A stretch of DNA of 64,000 bases from Hypericum androsaemum (Eukaryota > Streptophyta > Magnoliopsida > Malpighiales > Hypericaceae). A program made the translations under genes and the position numbers. Shown here in pieces: positions 11,068 through 22,399 of this stretch; the stretch's first letter is position 1; the number at the start of each line of letters is the position of its first letter. The stretch spans positions 9,841,001 through 9,905,000 of the forward strand of contig OZ023192.1 of assembly GCA_963995505.1 (NCBI GenBank), given 5' to 3'. The notes beneath the pieces were generated by a model. It was not told the origin of the DNA and did not search any database. It saw only the letters and a program-made list of their open reading frames with translations.

Positions 11068-14000
11068 ATGACCGTTGTGGTCGCTAAGAGGGACAGATCC
11101 AGCTGTGATGCTGTGGATAGGATCTCAATTACTCATCACTGCGCTTCCAGTGTCAGCAGGCTAAACTCTAGGACGGTTGGGAATGATGATCATTGTTTTT
11201 CCCCTTGGGCATCAAAGGTAAAAGATGTTTCTTCAGAAAGACAGAATGGCGTCCATGGGGCTAAGGCGTCTGAGTCTGACAAGTTTAAGAAACAAGTGAG
11301 CGGAGAGAAGATGCGGAAAAAGAAGGGAGAGGATGAGCCTTGCAATAATGGTGATTTACTTCCCGAATTCCGTTGGGATTTTTCATTTGGGACTAGAAAA
11401 AAGACTTCAAAGAGGCAATATAGCCCTTTAAGTAAGAACAGGTCTACTGGCAGAAATAAAGTCTTTTCTGGAATCAGTGATAAAGATAATTTTCAGTTGC
11501 CTGCCAGAAGGACCAGGATAAATTTATCCAAGAGAAGAAAGTTGAGTTCATATTTTGCTTCCTTCAATGGTAGAGATAAGATGCATCAAAAGGATGAAGC
11601 GGATGAGCCTCTTTGCATTACAATAACCAATTCATCCAAGAGGAATGGATTGACTGGGGATATTATATCATCGAAGATTCCGAGGAGGCAACGTAGCACT
11701 TTAAGTAGGAATAGATGCAGTACTAGTGTCTTAAAGAAGAGAAAGGGAATTGTCTGCGTAGATGATAGTGATGATGATTGGTCATCTCACTCACTGACCA
11801 GAAAAAATTCATCCAAGAAATGGAATTTGAATTCAGGTTATGGTTTGCTGAATGCTAGAGAGATTCCAATGAAGCGGTATAGCACATTGAGTAAGAGTAA
11901 GAATAGGCTTAACAGTAGCCCTTTAAACAAGGGAAATACGGATCGTTCGGGCATCGATTCTGAAAGCGAACCAGAAGAGGCTGTTTCAGAAGAAATTTGT
12001 GTTACGAAAATGGAGAGATGCAGAAGAGGTAGAAGTCTAGGTAGCCAAGTAAGTGTAATAACCGAAAAGGATGCCAAAGAGAAACACCTGGATTCAGAAA
12101 ATGGTACATTGATGTGCCTGTCTTCCTACTTACCACTTTCTTCTAGTTCATACATTTCCAGAAATTCAGTTTCAGGAAGTGAAAGTAGGAGTAGTAGTAA
12201 CAGTGGATCAAGCAATCTCAAGGTAATTTGTCTCTTTGTGCTGAATATTACTCTACAGTTATATTTGAAATGGAGAGTTTAAATACCAATTTGTTGTTGA
12301 GGAATGTTACTCTTCATGTCTTTTTAGGGAGACGTTGAAGCTCTGAGATGTCATCAGTGTATGAAAGCTGACAGGAAAATAGTTGTACCCTGCAAAAGTT
12401 GTAAGAGCAAACTGTATTGCATCCAGTGCATCAGGCGGTGGTAATATATCAATTATGAAATTTGTAATGATCAATTTATGGCCAATGAAAAGCTAATGGA
12501 CCACATGTTATGTCTAGTTACCCCAAGATGGAGGAAGAAGACATAGCGGAACAATGCCCATTTTGTCGCAAAAATTGCAACTGCAATGTGTGTCTGCACT
12601 CTATTGGGTTGATCAAGGTTTGTCTTTTTCCTTTCACCTCTAATCTAGCTTAATTTCACTTTTTTTATCCCCAATTCTGTACATCTTTATCTGAACAGCA
12701 TTTTCTGGGTCCATGTGACTGTCTAGGAAGATGAGAAATAGTTCCTTCTTACATCTAGTTAATGGCTGGATGTTTGATGGCACCATGCCAAAAGTTTTTA
12801 CTTCTGCGGATGGGCTTGTCTGCCTATTGGTGATTAAACATGCAGTAGACACACATATGTTACCAGTTAGAGGATCACTATTGCAATTTGACATTACACG
12901 ATATTAATCTGATTAGTATATGACGTTTGTTACATGCAGACATCAAAAGAAGATATCCCAATCAGCGAAAAGGTTCAGCATCTTTCTTACTTAATTCAAT
13001 CATTGTTTCCCTTCTTGGAACAAATATGTGAAGAACAAGCTCAAGAGGCAAGATATGAGGCAAAATTACTAGGTAAATATCTCTTTTCATAAGGAATATT
13101 AGTTTTTGCGGGAGAATATTAGCTTTTATTACTAGTGAAACATTGACAAAGCATTTACCAGGTAACCCTATTGACATACCTCAAAGCCTTTGTAACGATG
13201 ACGAGCGCATGTACTGGTAAGTGTTTCTGCTACTGGGTAAACGGTGGCGATAACTTTTTTTCTGGAAGTTTTTAACTTATACATCAGATGTCTGTTGCAT
13301 GTTGGTGCAGTAACCATTGTGCAACTTCTATTTTTGACTTCCACCGTAGCTGCCCAAAGTGTGGTTATGAACTATGCCTCGGCTGTTGTAGAGATATTCG
13401 CAATGGGAGCATAACAAGTCGTTTGAAAATAAAGTTTCCATATCTAGACAGAGGTTATGATTACATGCATGGAGGAAAACTGCTGTCTTGCGAGTCTAAA
13501 AAGATAGATCACAGTATATCCTCCTCCGTCATTTGGCATGCCAGTTCCGATGGTACCATGTCTTGCCCTCCAAAGGAATTGGGTGGATGTGATGACTCTA
13601 TATTGGAGCTGAAGCGTATTTTTCCGGCCGACTGGATTTTGCACTTGAAACAGAGAGCAGCAGAGTTTTTGTCGAACAATGATAGAAGACAGTCAGAGAT
13701 CAAGTGCAACTGTGCAGAGACTAATTGTGGTTCAATGCGGAGATCAGCTTCCAGATATGAATCCCAGGATAACTACTTATATTCTCCTTCATTCACAGAA
13801 ACGTTGAAGGATGATGAGCTTCTTCACTTTCGACATCATTGGGTTAAAGGCGAACCAGTCGTAGTTCGTGATGTTCTTGGAGCAACAAAAGGTTTGAGTT
13901 GGGAACCTATGGTCATGTGGCGGGCATTATGTGAAAACACCGATTCACAGATTGCGGAAAAGATGTCAGATGTGAAGGCTATTGATTGTCTGGCTTCTTG

Positions 14001-17000
14001 TGAGGTATGTTTGTTGTTCGAAGAAATTAATATTTCCCTTTTGTTCAATGGAAGAAAAATGTTAGTGTTTGATAAGGCGTATAATATACCATAAAGTTTG
14101 TGTTCCAGTAGCTTGAAGCATGTAGCAAAGTTGATCCCGATAATAGAAATTCTGATCGTGAAAAATCCTGCAGGTTGAGATAAATACTCGTCAATTCTTT
14201 AAAGGATACACAGAAGGGAGATGTTACGCCAACTTCTGGCCTGAAATGTTGAAGCTCAAAGATTGGCCTCCATCTGATAAGTTCGAGGACCTCTTGCCTC
14301 GCCACTATGATGAATTCATTAGTGCATTGCCCTTCCAAGAATATAGTTGCCCCAAGTCTGGCATCCTTAACCTGGCCGTCAAGTTTCCGACAAGCCTTCT
14401 GAAGCCAGACTTGGGACCCAAAACTTACATCGCATATGGCATCAAAGACGAGCTCGGAAGAGGAGACTCGGTGACAAAGCTGCACTGCGACATGTCTGAT
14501 GCGGTAAGCACCTTGAACTCTGGGAGCTGTTTATTATATAACCAAATTTTCATTCTTCTGTTCGTGTTACATGCTGATCGTTGCTGACCTTTTATCTGCA
14601 CCTGCCCCCGATCATCGGGGGCTAGGAGGTCCATGACCTAGAAAGAAACTGTGGAAAAGGATTCAAACTGTGGAACAGAGTCCCGATTCCATTATTTTTT
14701 AATCTGCCGTTTCAGGAGGTTTCCTCCAAGTTTAAACTTGATTCCAACTAAAAGAACAAATTGGGTTGGGGCATCTGTTGGCTTCATCCGCCTCCGGATT
14801 ACAAAAGGGAGGCTATCTTTGGAGTTCGCCTCTGGAGCTAGCCTCCCTTTTATATGGCGACTTTCCAACTTAATATATATACCAACCCTTTTGTTCCTCA
14901 AAAAAAGGTCGGGGCATCTGTTGGCTTCGGGTAGCCTGCATCATTTTTATTGGTTTACACCAATGTTTTTAAAACCGACTCGGAAGGTGACCCGGAATCT
15001 TTAAAATTTCTGGTTCACCTGGTCTGATCGGTCAAGCCACCGGTCGGACCGGTACTTATATTTTTTATATTAATATTATAAAATATAGTTTAATGAATTT
15101 AATTTAGCATAAAAATAATAAAATTTCAAATATTTAGCAACTTTGTTATACAATTTATCCAAACAAAGTCTTCGAACATCTATTTAACAAGTATAAAAGT
15201 AAAAGAAGATGATTATACATATTTTTTGTTTGACATATTAGTCCAATTCGTTTGACTTAGTTAATATATTATCGAGAATTGTTAAAAAAATAAGTTTGTT
15301 ATGATCAAAAAGTGATGTACACTCTCCGAGCTTGGAAATAGATGTTTTATTTCTAAATTAAATCTGATAAAATAGAAAAAATAAACATTAATTTTTCTGA
15401 TCCGGGTGAACCGGGTCACCCGAAAGTACCTGGCCGGACGGTCCGACTGGATTTTGATCGGTCGAATCGCTAGTTGGGTTTTAGGCAAAACTCGACCCGA
15501 ATTTAGTTTCGGGTAGTGGTCCGACCGGTCGAATCGCCAGTGGGACCACGATTTTAAAAACATTGGTTTACACCATCTGATACCCGGACATTCACAGGGT
15601 CGACTAATCCAAGTTTGAGCTTGGAATGACCTTTGAAAGGTGGCAAAGTTATCACAACAAGTATTTAACATTGCTGCATTCTCAAGGATTCGAACTTGAG
15701 ACTTGTTCCTTAAATGTTGATCTTGGTAGTAGCCTATTGCATGTGAAATGGTCACGTGACTATTTCTTCTCAATTTCTCTCTCTAACTACAAGGTAAATT
15801 TTTACACCACTAATTACACCTTGCTAGGATTTAAACCCTGTACTTCCGACAAATTTTCTAACTCCTTGTGCCATTAGGCGAACACCTTACATGTTATGTG
15901 CACATATCGTTGGCGTTATGTGTTAGGATTCTACAGACTTCATTAGTTAGTCGTTATTTTCATTAAACTGTTTCCTTCAATTAGAACTTTACCTTTAATA
16001 TGTTAGGGCTTATTTAGTTTTCATATTCAGTTGTTAGCGTTTGGCTATATAATACTTACGCACCCTCGGGTTTGATCATGAAGAAAAATAATAAGAAGTC
16101 TCTTTAGTTTTATCTCTTTATTTCTGTTTATACCAATTTGGTACAGAGCCAACTCTATGCCCACCATGCCTAATTCTGATGGAAAAGGCGAGGAGGTTAC
16201 GCTTGCCCAAGTCCAAAAAGCTATGAAGAAGCCCCACCAAGAACTACGTCAGGAAATCAGTGACTTGTGCCAACGACTTAAGGTCGTGGAAACAAGGCTG
16301 AAGGGCAGATAAGGAAAAACCCATGTATCGCCACTGCCTGGACCATCCCCGGAAGGCCCCCCAGCGCCGACTTGGGTCCCTGCACCACCACCGCCGCCAA
16401 CAACTTGGAGCAACGCAGGACTGCCACCCACGACTCAAGAGTTCCACCTGGGCACTAACCCCACCGTGCTGCGGTACCCAACGCCGTACTGCTCTGGTAC
16501 CCTCGCTCAAGCTTACACCGTTCTGCTTGCATCATCTACTATTGCAGGAGGAACTAATTTTAACTCGATGGCAAACTCCGGTACCCATCGCCGTACTGCT
16601 CTAGTACCCCCCGCTCGAGCTTACAATGTTCTGCTCGCATCATCTACTATTGCAGCGGGAACTGATTTTGACTCGATGGCAAAGCTTCCCAGTCCTTACA
16701 AGGTCTCCTGTGGATCCTTCGACTGCAGATTCCAACTTCTACCACCACCAGTAGGGACGACCGCCGCTGCACTTCTGAAGGACTTTCAGTTCACCAACCC
16801 GAATTTCCAGCTCGAAAATGAGCTGTTTCGGGAGGGCGGGAGTGATATTATGTGCACATATCGTTGGCGTAGGATAAGGACTGTTTCATGTTAGGATTCT
16901 AGAGACTTTTAAACGTTATTTCTTTCAGTTAGAACTTCACCTTTAATATGTTATGGTTTATTTAGTTTTCCTATTTAGCCGTTAGTGTTTGGCTATATAA

Positions 17001-20000
17001 TGCTTACACACCCTAGGGTTTGATCATGAAGAAAAATGAGGAGTCGCTTCACTTTTATCTCTTTATTTATGTTTATACCATTACATAGTTGACATAATTT
17101 ATTTCTCTCTCAAACAAGTATTTAACATTATTGCATTCCGTAGGACACGAACTCGAGACTTCTTGGTTAAGCTATACCAACGTCCTTACGAACATCCTTA
17201 CCGATATAGATTGGTAATATCATGCATCACTTTGCATGTTCTTTTCATCTTTCAGATTGAATGTGAACTGGTTACGTCACCATTTCTTTTCAATTTCTCT
17301 CTCCAACTACACTTTACATAGTTTATTTCTCTCCAACAAATATTTAATAATGTTGCATTTCAAAAAACTCGAAATCGAGACTTTTTAGTTAAAATATAAC
17401 ATCATCGGTCGATCTTGGTAGTAGTCTGCATTACTTTGCATCTTCTTTTCATCTTTCACATTGAATGTCAAATGGTCACATCACCATTTCTTCTCAATTT
17501 CTCTCTCCAATAACACCTTACACGGTTTATATGACCAGTAATTGGGATCAAGGATTATCCCACAAATGGATTATTATTAAGTTCGCGGCTTACCGTTGGA
17601 CTTTTCCTCCATTTCCTTTTCCCCGCACATTCCATTACCCTTTCCAGTTGGTTATATCACCAGTTGTCTCTTACCAAGGATCATGACTGTAACCGAAGTC
17701 CAGGAGGCATGGGTGAAGGTGAAGGTTCTCAAAATTCTCGGACGAGATTCTGACACTTTGAAAATGAAGGAGTCGAAGTAAGTAAAAGAATTTTCCAGTC
17801 AAGTTGGTAGAATTGGTGAACCAAATGAGAATTTATGGAGAACGAAGCATTGACGAGTCTCCCTTAACGATTTGACCCTGTAGAGTCGGCCTACTGAACT
17901 TTCAAATTTGACGCTAAGAGGACCGGGAAAACTTTTGATTTGAGATCCACGTGGCCTCCTTCCATAAGGTGACTCCCTAGAGTTCCACAACTCATCGGTC
18001 CGGCTTCACTTGGTCAAGGTCCGCAACTAGACCCGCCAAGCCCCTTGGTCTAGCCCCGCTCGGGTTTTGGCTCTAGCCTAGCCTAGGCACAGTGCTCGTT
18101 GGCTAACTTTAATCTTAGCGGTTTCTCTGTCAAATCTATTACTCCCGTTCTTGGCTCTCAAGGTTGATATCATGACATTACAACCAATTATACCATCTTG
18201 GAAGACAATATGGTTTGTCTTTAAACTTTCTGTCAATTTGTATATGTATTACGTTGCTATTTCTTGTAACCTACCTCCATATCCTTAAAAAAACTACATG
18301 TTTCACTGTAGGCAAATCTGCCTAGCTTTGGGTTGCAGGGAAAAAAATGCTACTTGCGTATGTCCTATATGTTTTCTTTGTTTCTTGTAACCTCGCTAGG
18401 GCACTAGAAAACTTGCAAGTGGAATGGAATGACTAATTTGAAAAGTAAATAGGATAGGTCTGCCTGAATAACAAGAGTCTCTGAGATATGCACCAAGCAT
18501 AAACTCCTAGTTATTCTCCGTTGGCCATTGTGGTTATGAGTTTCTTGACACTCATTATGATAAGACTAAGTTGTAAATGTTTAACATTTGTTGGATTAAA
18601 GAGAAGTGACCTAAAAACTTTCAATATATGGTCCAAAAATTGGGATAGGGAGGAGGATTTTAAGTCTCTCTTAGGTTATTTTTTTTATTTTCACCCAAGA
18701 ACTTAAAACTTCTTTAATCTTGAAGTGATATTTAGAATTTGAGGACCACAATGTACAGAGCATAACTTGAAGTCCTACGGGTTTCCATGACTCCGGGTGG
18801 TTTGTGGAAAATACACATGGCGCATGGGTATCAAGTGTATTTAAAAATGTAGTCGAATTGGCTGTCAGATCAGTTGGATTGTGAATTGATACAATTTGCG
18901 GATCAAGTTTCAAAGATGTGTGTTCCAATCGGTCAGACTCGCATGTTTCATGGTTGAACGTGCTGGTATAACCAAAATTGGCTTTTTGAAAAATATATAT
19001 ACTTTTAAATGTTATTATATTAAAAATAATTAAATTATGATTTTGATGCTTGTATATTATAACGTTTGTAATAAAATTAGATAATATTGATGAATATTTC
19101 ATATTTGAATACTAAATATAATAAATAATATATATTTTGTATTTGAAACAAATCTTTGGTCCGATTGACCGGACCGGGTGACCAAGAGGACGGAAAAACT
19201 CCTGGGTCAATTTCCAGGTGGCTTTTTTTACAAAGTTTTCAAAACTACGATCCGACCGGTCAGACCATTATCCATGATCAAACCTGGGTCGTTTTTGCCT
19301 AAAACCCAAAAAGTGGTTCGACCGGTCAAAAATTTGGTCAGACTGTCCGGTCAGATACTTCTGGATGACCCGGTTCGCCTGGATCAAAAAAATTATTGTT
19401 TATTTTTTCAATTTTTTCGAATTTAATTTAGAAATAAAATCTCCACTTCCACGCCTCGAGCTTGTACATCTTTTTTGGATCACCACAAACTTATCTTTCT
19501 AATAATTCTCTATAATATGTCAACTAAGTCAAATGATGATTTAGTTGTTTGGTTGTACAATTCTCGATAATATTTTTATCTTTATAAGTTACTGTTTGGT
19601 TGTACAAATTATGATTTTTTTTATTTTGCATAATTTTTCGGTTACCCGTGTTTTAATGTGAACATCCTATATTTCGAATTAGAAACGCTTCACTTTCTAG
19701 GTTGTTTTCATTCAACTGGAGAGTTTTTACTTCATTAGTGAAGTTTAATCTCGTAGACAAATTAGCTTTTCTGTTTTTTTTTTCACTTGGCACGTCATGT
19801 CATAACATCCTGAATGCTCTGGTTCCTCCTGTACACAGGTTGCTTTACATTTATATCATATCTGATAGTTTCCTTTTCCATACAAATTGATGAGCTTATT
19901 ATACTTACTATGTTTCGACTTTGCCGATTGCTGCATCCGAATTCTGCTGTTTCGCAGACTTGTTTTCGGGTTTTCTCTAGTTTTAGGTTCTGTCAGGACT

Positions 20001-21114
20001 TGTAGGTACCATGTATTTTCTCCTTCAATGAACTTACCCCTTCTCATCTTGTATAGGTCAATATTTTAACTCATACAGCTGAGGTCCAATTGAGTGAAGA
20101 GCAGCGCGGTTCCATTCAACAGCTGAAACAAAAACACAGAGCTCAAGATGAGGAAGAACGCGCAGAACGGGTTGCTTCTAAGAATCATTCTGTTAGCTGT
20201 TGCATCGAAAGCAGGCTGCAAACTATCTTCTCAGACCTTGACCATGAGCATGAGAACCCCAAAGCTCACTCGGTTGAAGCTGAGGTTTCTGCTTTGGCCA
20301 CAGAACAAGAAACGGATGGCACGGGTGGCGCTTTATGGGATATCTTTAGAAGGGAGGATGTTCCCAAGCTAGAGGAGTACCTCCGAAAGCACTCCTCTGA
20401 ATTTAGGCATACATATTGTTCTCCTGTGGAGCAGGTTTTGTCTTGCATTCTCTGTTTCTGTCTTGTCTTTGTTCTTGGGTGCACAAGCTAACTGTTCTTC
20501 TGCATAGGTCTCTAATCCAATCCACGACCAGACCTTCTACTTGAGTTTGGATCATAAGAGGAAGCTGAAGGAGGAATTTGGTAAATACACTAAAACCTAT
20601 GCTTTTTACACCTTTTTCCGGCATGTTCCTCTGATCGGATTGTATTCTCAGGAGTGGAGGCTTGGACATTTGAACAAAGAGTCGGTGAGGCTGTCTTCAT
20701 ACCTGCTGGATGCCCGCACCAAGTTAGAAATCTAAAGGTACTGAGTACTCTCCCTTCTTTGGCTGCTTCAGAAAAAATACCTTCCTTTGTTTACTTGCAT
20801 CTTTTTCCGGCTATCGATTTGATACCTCTCATCTAACTCGAACAGTCATGTACGAAAGTTGCCGCTGATTTCGTTTCTCCCGAAAACTTAAGTCAGTGCT
20901 TCCGTCTTACCGAGGAGTTTCGTCAACTCCCAGTCAACCATAGGGCTCGAGAAGATAAGCTCGAGGTGATTTCTCTTTCCCCCAACACGTCTCCTTCATT
21001 TTGCCTCAACTTGGTACCTGAGAATGTTTCTTCTTGTTGTAACAGGTAAAGAAAATGATAGTATACGCAGCTGAACAAATACTCAAGGATCTTGAGGTGT
21101 TGCAATGCGCATAG
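11068..21114 (+). CDS. KDM3/JMJ25-like JmjC histone H3K9 demethylase
   Basis: Twelve coding exons join without a stop: 11068-12222, 12328-12440, 12518-12617, 12940-13072, 13162-13216, 13311-14004, 14174-14503, 20057-20434, 20508-20580, 20652-20737, 20846-20965, 21046-21114 (3306 nt, 1101 aa). Residues 1-385 are Lys/Ser/Arg-rich and probably disordered, with many basic clusters. A Cys-rich RING-like finger spans about 393-449 ([23 protein letters not shown]) and a second Cys/His cluster starts at 519. The JmjC domain is C-terminal: Fe(II) ligands H854 and D856 in LHCDMSDA and H1033 in GCPHQVRN. The family removes methyl groups from H3K9me1/2 in the nucleus using Fe(II) and 2-oxoglutarate. The start at 11068 is the first ATG after the acceptor. 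The paralogue (IBM1/JMJ25 versus JMJ26/27/29) is undecided. Residue 423 reads Cys where the family has Trp. The gene appears intact. Confidence 0.93.
14961..15565. mobile_element. hAT-type MITE, 605 bp, 8-bp TSD
   Basis: The ends are inverted: CAATGTTTTTAAAA at the left and TTTTAAAAACATTG at the right. The 8-bp duplication GTTTACAC flanks it exactly (14953-14960 and 15566-15573). An 8-bp TSD is the hallmark of the hAT superfamily. The subterminal parts are rich in GACCGG-type motifs on both sides. It has no coding capacity. Related copies are at 26767-27380 and, truncated, near 19232. Confidence 0.9.
15655..15795. repeat. Copy 1 of a ~200-bp intronic repeat
   Basis: The segment starting AAGTATTTAACATTG and ending in the run TTCTCAATTTCTCTCTC matches segments at about 17105-17310 and 17325-17520. 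Shared internal phrases include GAACTTGAGACTT-like and CTTGGTAGTAG. It has no coding content, and the nature of the repeat is unknown. Confidence 0.6.
15796..15886 (-). repeat. Possible SINE fragment in the intron
   Basis: Read on the - strand, an A-box-like TGGCACAAGG and a B-box-like GGTTTAAATCC occur in tRNA-like order and spacing, followed by a short AT-rich end. This resembles tRNA-derived SINEs. No clear target duplication was found and the copy is short, so the call is weak. Confidence 0.35.
15892..17080 (+). mobile_element. TRIM-like non-autonomous LTR retrotransposon, TSD TTACA
   Basis: Short LTRs at 15892-16135 (244 bp) and 16843-17080 (238 bp) both begin TG and end ATACCA. The element is flanked by TTACA at 15887-15891 and 17081-17085. 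A PBS-like TGGTACAGAGCC begins near 16139, a one-base-shorter form of the Met tRNA site. A purine-rich tract GGGAGGGCGGGAG precedes the 3' LTR. Each LTR has a TATA-like GGCTATATAAT. The internal 0.7 kb contains only a gag-like frame, so mobilisation would need enzymes in trans. It lies in the long demethylase intron. Confidence 0.92.
16158..16842 (+). pseudogene. gag-like reading frame of the TRIM-like element
   Basis: From ATG at 16158 (or 16167) the product begins [20 protein letters not shown] with a predicted coiled-coil stretch, as in some plant gag N-termini. A stop occurs near 16310. The same frame continues as a Pro-rich segment ([10 protein letters not shown] near 16378) and then a segment around [14 protein letters not shown] segment of about 106 bp (about 16480-16585) is repeated immediately (about 16587-16692) with changes. 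No protease or RT is present. Identification as gag rests only on position and composition. Confidence 0.5.
17105..17520. repeat. Copies 2 and 3 of the ~200-bp intronic repeat
   Basis: Two successive diverged copies (about 17105-17310 and 17325-17520) resemble 15655-15795. Each runs from a TATTTAA.ATTGCATT phrase to a TTCTCTCTC tract. Together with copy 1 they bracket the TRIM-like element, so the array predates that insertion. I do not recognise the family. Confidence 0.55.
18840..19560 (-). mobile_element. Nested MITE remains, including an inverted truncated copy of the hAT-type MITE
   Basis: From about 19232 to 19520 the sequence matches the right half of 14961-15565 in reverse orientation (GCCTAAAACCC, GGTTCGACCGGTC and ATTTAATTTAGAAATAAAA blocks). 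The other end is missing. The adjoining 18840-19230 has similar GACCGG-type motifs and an AT-rich core and looks like another diverged MITE. Boundaries are approximate. Confidence 0.6.
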
Positions 21115-21707
21115 TCTCTTTCAAGATTTTCTCTCTATTAAGTTATTCAACTTCTCCGGCTACACCGACCAGAAATTACTTACTGTACAAGAAACCCCAC
21201 TCACATCTTTTTTGGGGGGACCAAGGAATATTCTCGTCATGAAATAAGGAGGCAGTAGTTTTGATACAGGTCCAAAGGATTTTTTTCTTGCCATCAAATA
21301 AGTATTTAACATTTTTGGTATAGAGGAATAGATCAGCATTTGTACATGAAGATATGATGCAGACAGAGAAGATGGTACACACTTTTTTCATGTATTTGCA
21401 ATCTTGGTCTTTTCATGCTTGACCATTACTATATTGCACGATGATATAGGGCCCAAGTACTGAATTTGTCATTACGGTCAATATCGTTGGTTTGTCATGT
21501 CTTGTGTCTTATATATGAAGGTCGTTAAATATTTTGTTCATATTCAAATAAGTTCCACTCATCTTACAAAAATAAAGACTATCTAAATTAAGTTCAAATC
21601 ATAAATAATTTTTGCTCATATTTTGTTAAAGTGTCATTTTTTAGACTCGAATATGTAGAATTCTAAAATTGCTCAGGGAAGCGTGCTTGGCAACATTAAA
21701 AGAAACT
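21115..21707. other. 3' flank of the JmjC gene
   Basis: No gene is visible. The demethylase 3' UTR should lie in the first few hundred bases; the polyadenylation site cannot be fixed from sequence alone. The remainder is AT-rich intergenic DNA. Confidence 0.5.
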
Positions 21708-21723
21708 AGAAGTCTAGGATGAG

Positions 21724-22383
21724 CCAATGCAAAAATTAACGGAAAGCTCGTGTGTCCTCTCTCCTCATGAGAGCCTTCTCTCTTCTCGTGAGAGTTTTCT
21801 ACCTTTTAAAGGATTTTTACCTTCTTTCATCTTCCTCGTCGTCACTCACTCACTCACCAGAGTGCCCACCACCACCACCAACCATAGCCACCTCCGCCTC
21901 CGCCTCCGACCCACCCACTCCCCCTGGTCGATCCTTTACTTTATTTACGTTTTATTTTATTTAGCTTCCTTGTAATTTATGAACTCTGAAGTTATTTGTG
22001 TCTTTTGCTTGGATCAGCCTAGGATCGATCTGAGATCCAATCGGTTCTCGAAACTATTTTAGTTGTTGTAGGTGGAGAAATTTCTCTTGGTTGAACTTGT
22101 TTGATCTTGGCTCTCATTTATGTGCATCTTGTATGCTTTCAAATACCCATGAGGCTACGTCTTTGATATTTTCTCATGGTTATTAGCCGTAACTTGTCTC
22201 GGTAAATTTGCGCATTGGTCTTTGACCCTCATGGCTTCTCGACCACCCTTCGGTTCCACCTGTGCCACTATGTTGACAGCGGATTAGTTTTTTCTTTTCT
22301 AGTTGGTATTTTTGTTATTTATTTTCTATTCCTATCTTGTAACACGGTACCGTAATATAGGCTTAATGCCACTCCTAAAAAAA
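21724..22383 (+). mobile_element. Retroposed segment with poly(A) and 16-bp TSD
   Basis: A 660-bp segment ends in an A run at 22376-22384 and is flanked by AGAAGTCTAGGATGAG (21708-21723) and AGAAGTCTAGCATGAG (22384-22399), identical at 15 of 16 positions. Long TSD plus 3' A-tail indicates LINE-mediated target-primed insertion. The 3' part (from about 22290, with CTTGTAACACGG and AATATAGGCTTAATG) resembles a LINE 3' end. The Pro/His-rich reading near 21850-21930 is not recognised. It could be a 5'-truncated LINE or a processed transcript. Confidence 0.75.
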
Positions 22384-22399
22384 AGAAGTCTAGCATGAG

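Larger units (their letters stand above)
14504..20056 (+). other. 5.55-kb repeat-filled intron inside the JmjC domain
   Basis: The donor GCG/GTAAGC at 14503/14504 and acceptor GTATAG at 20051-20056 join codon 860 to 861 in phase 0, exactly between HCDMSDA and VNILTHT. All other introns of the gene are short (about 70-320 bp). The intron contains a hAT-type MITE, a TRIM-like element, several copies of a ~200-bp repeat and further MITE remains, listed separately. The stretches 17540-18840 and 19560-20050 show no feature I recognise. Confidence 0.88.

Noticed and set aside
13444..14485. Several - strand ORFs over the demethylase exons
   Set aside because: They lie antisense to confirmed coding exons and match nothing.
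16244..16510. Open frames antisense to the TRIM-like element interior
   Set aside because: They shadow the GC-rich gag-like frame and encode Trp/Arg-rich sequence with no domain.
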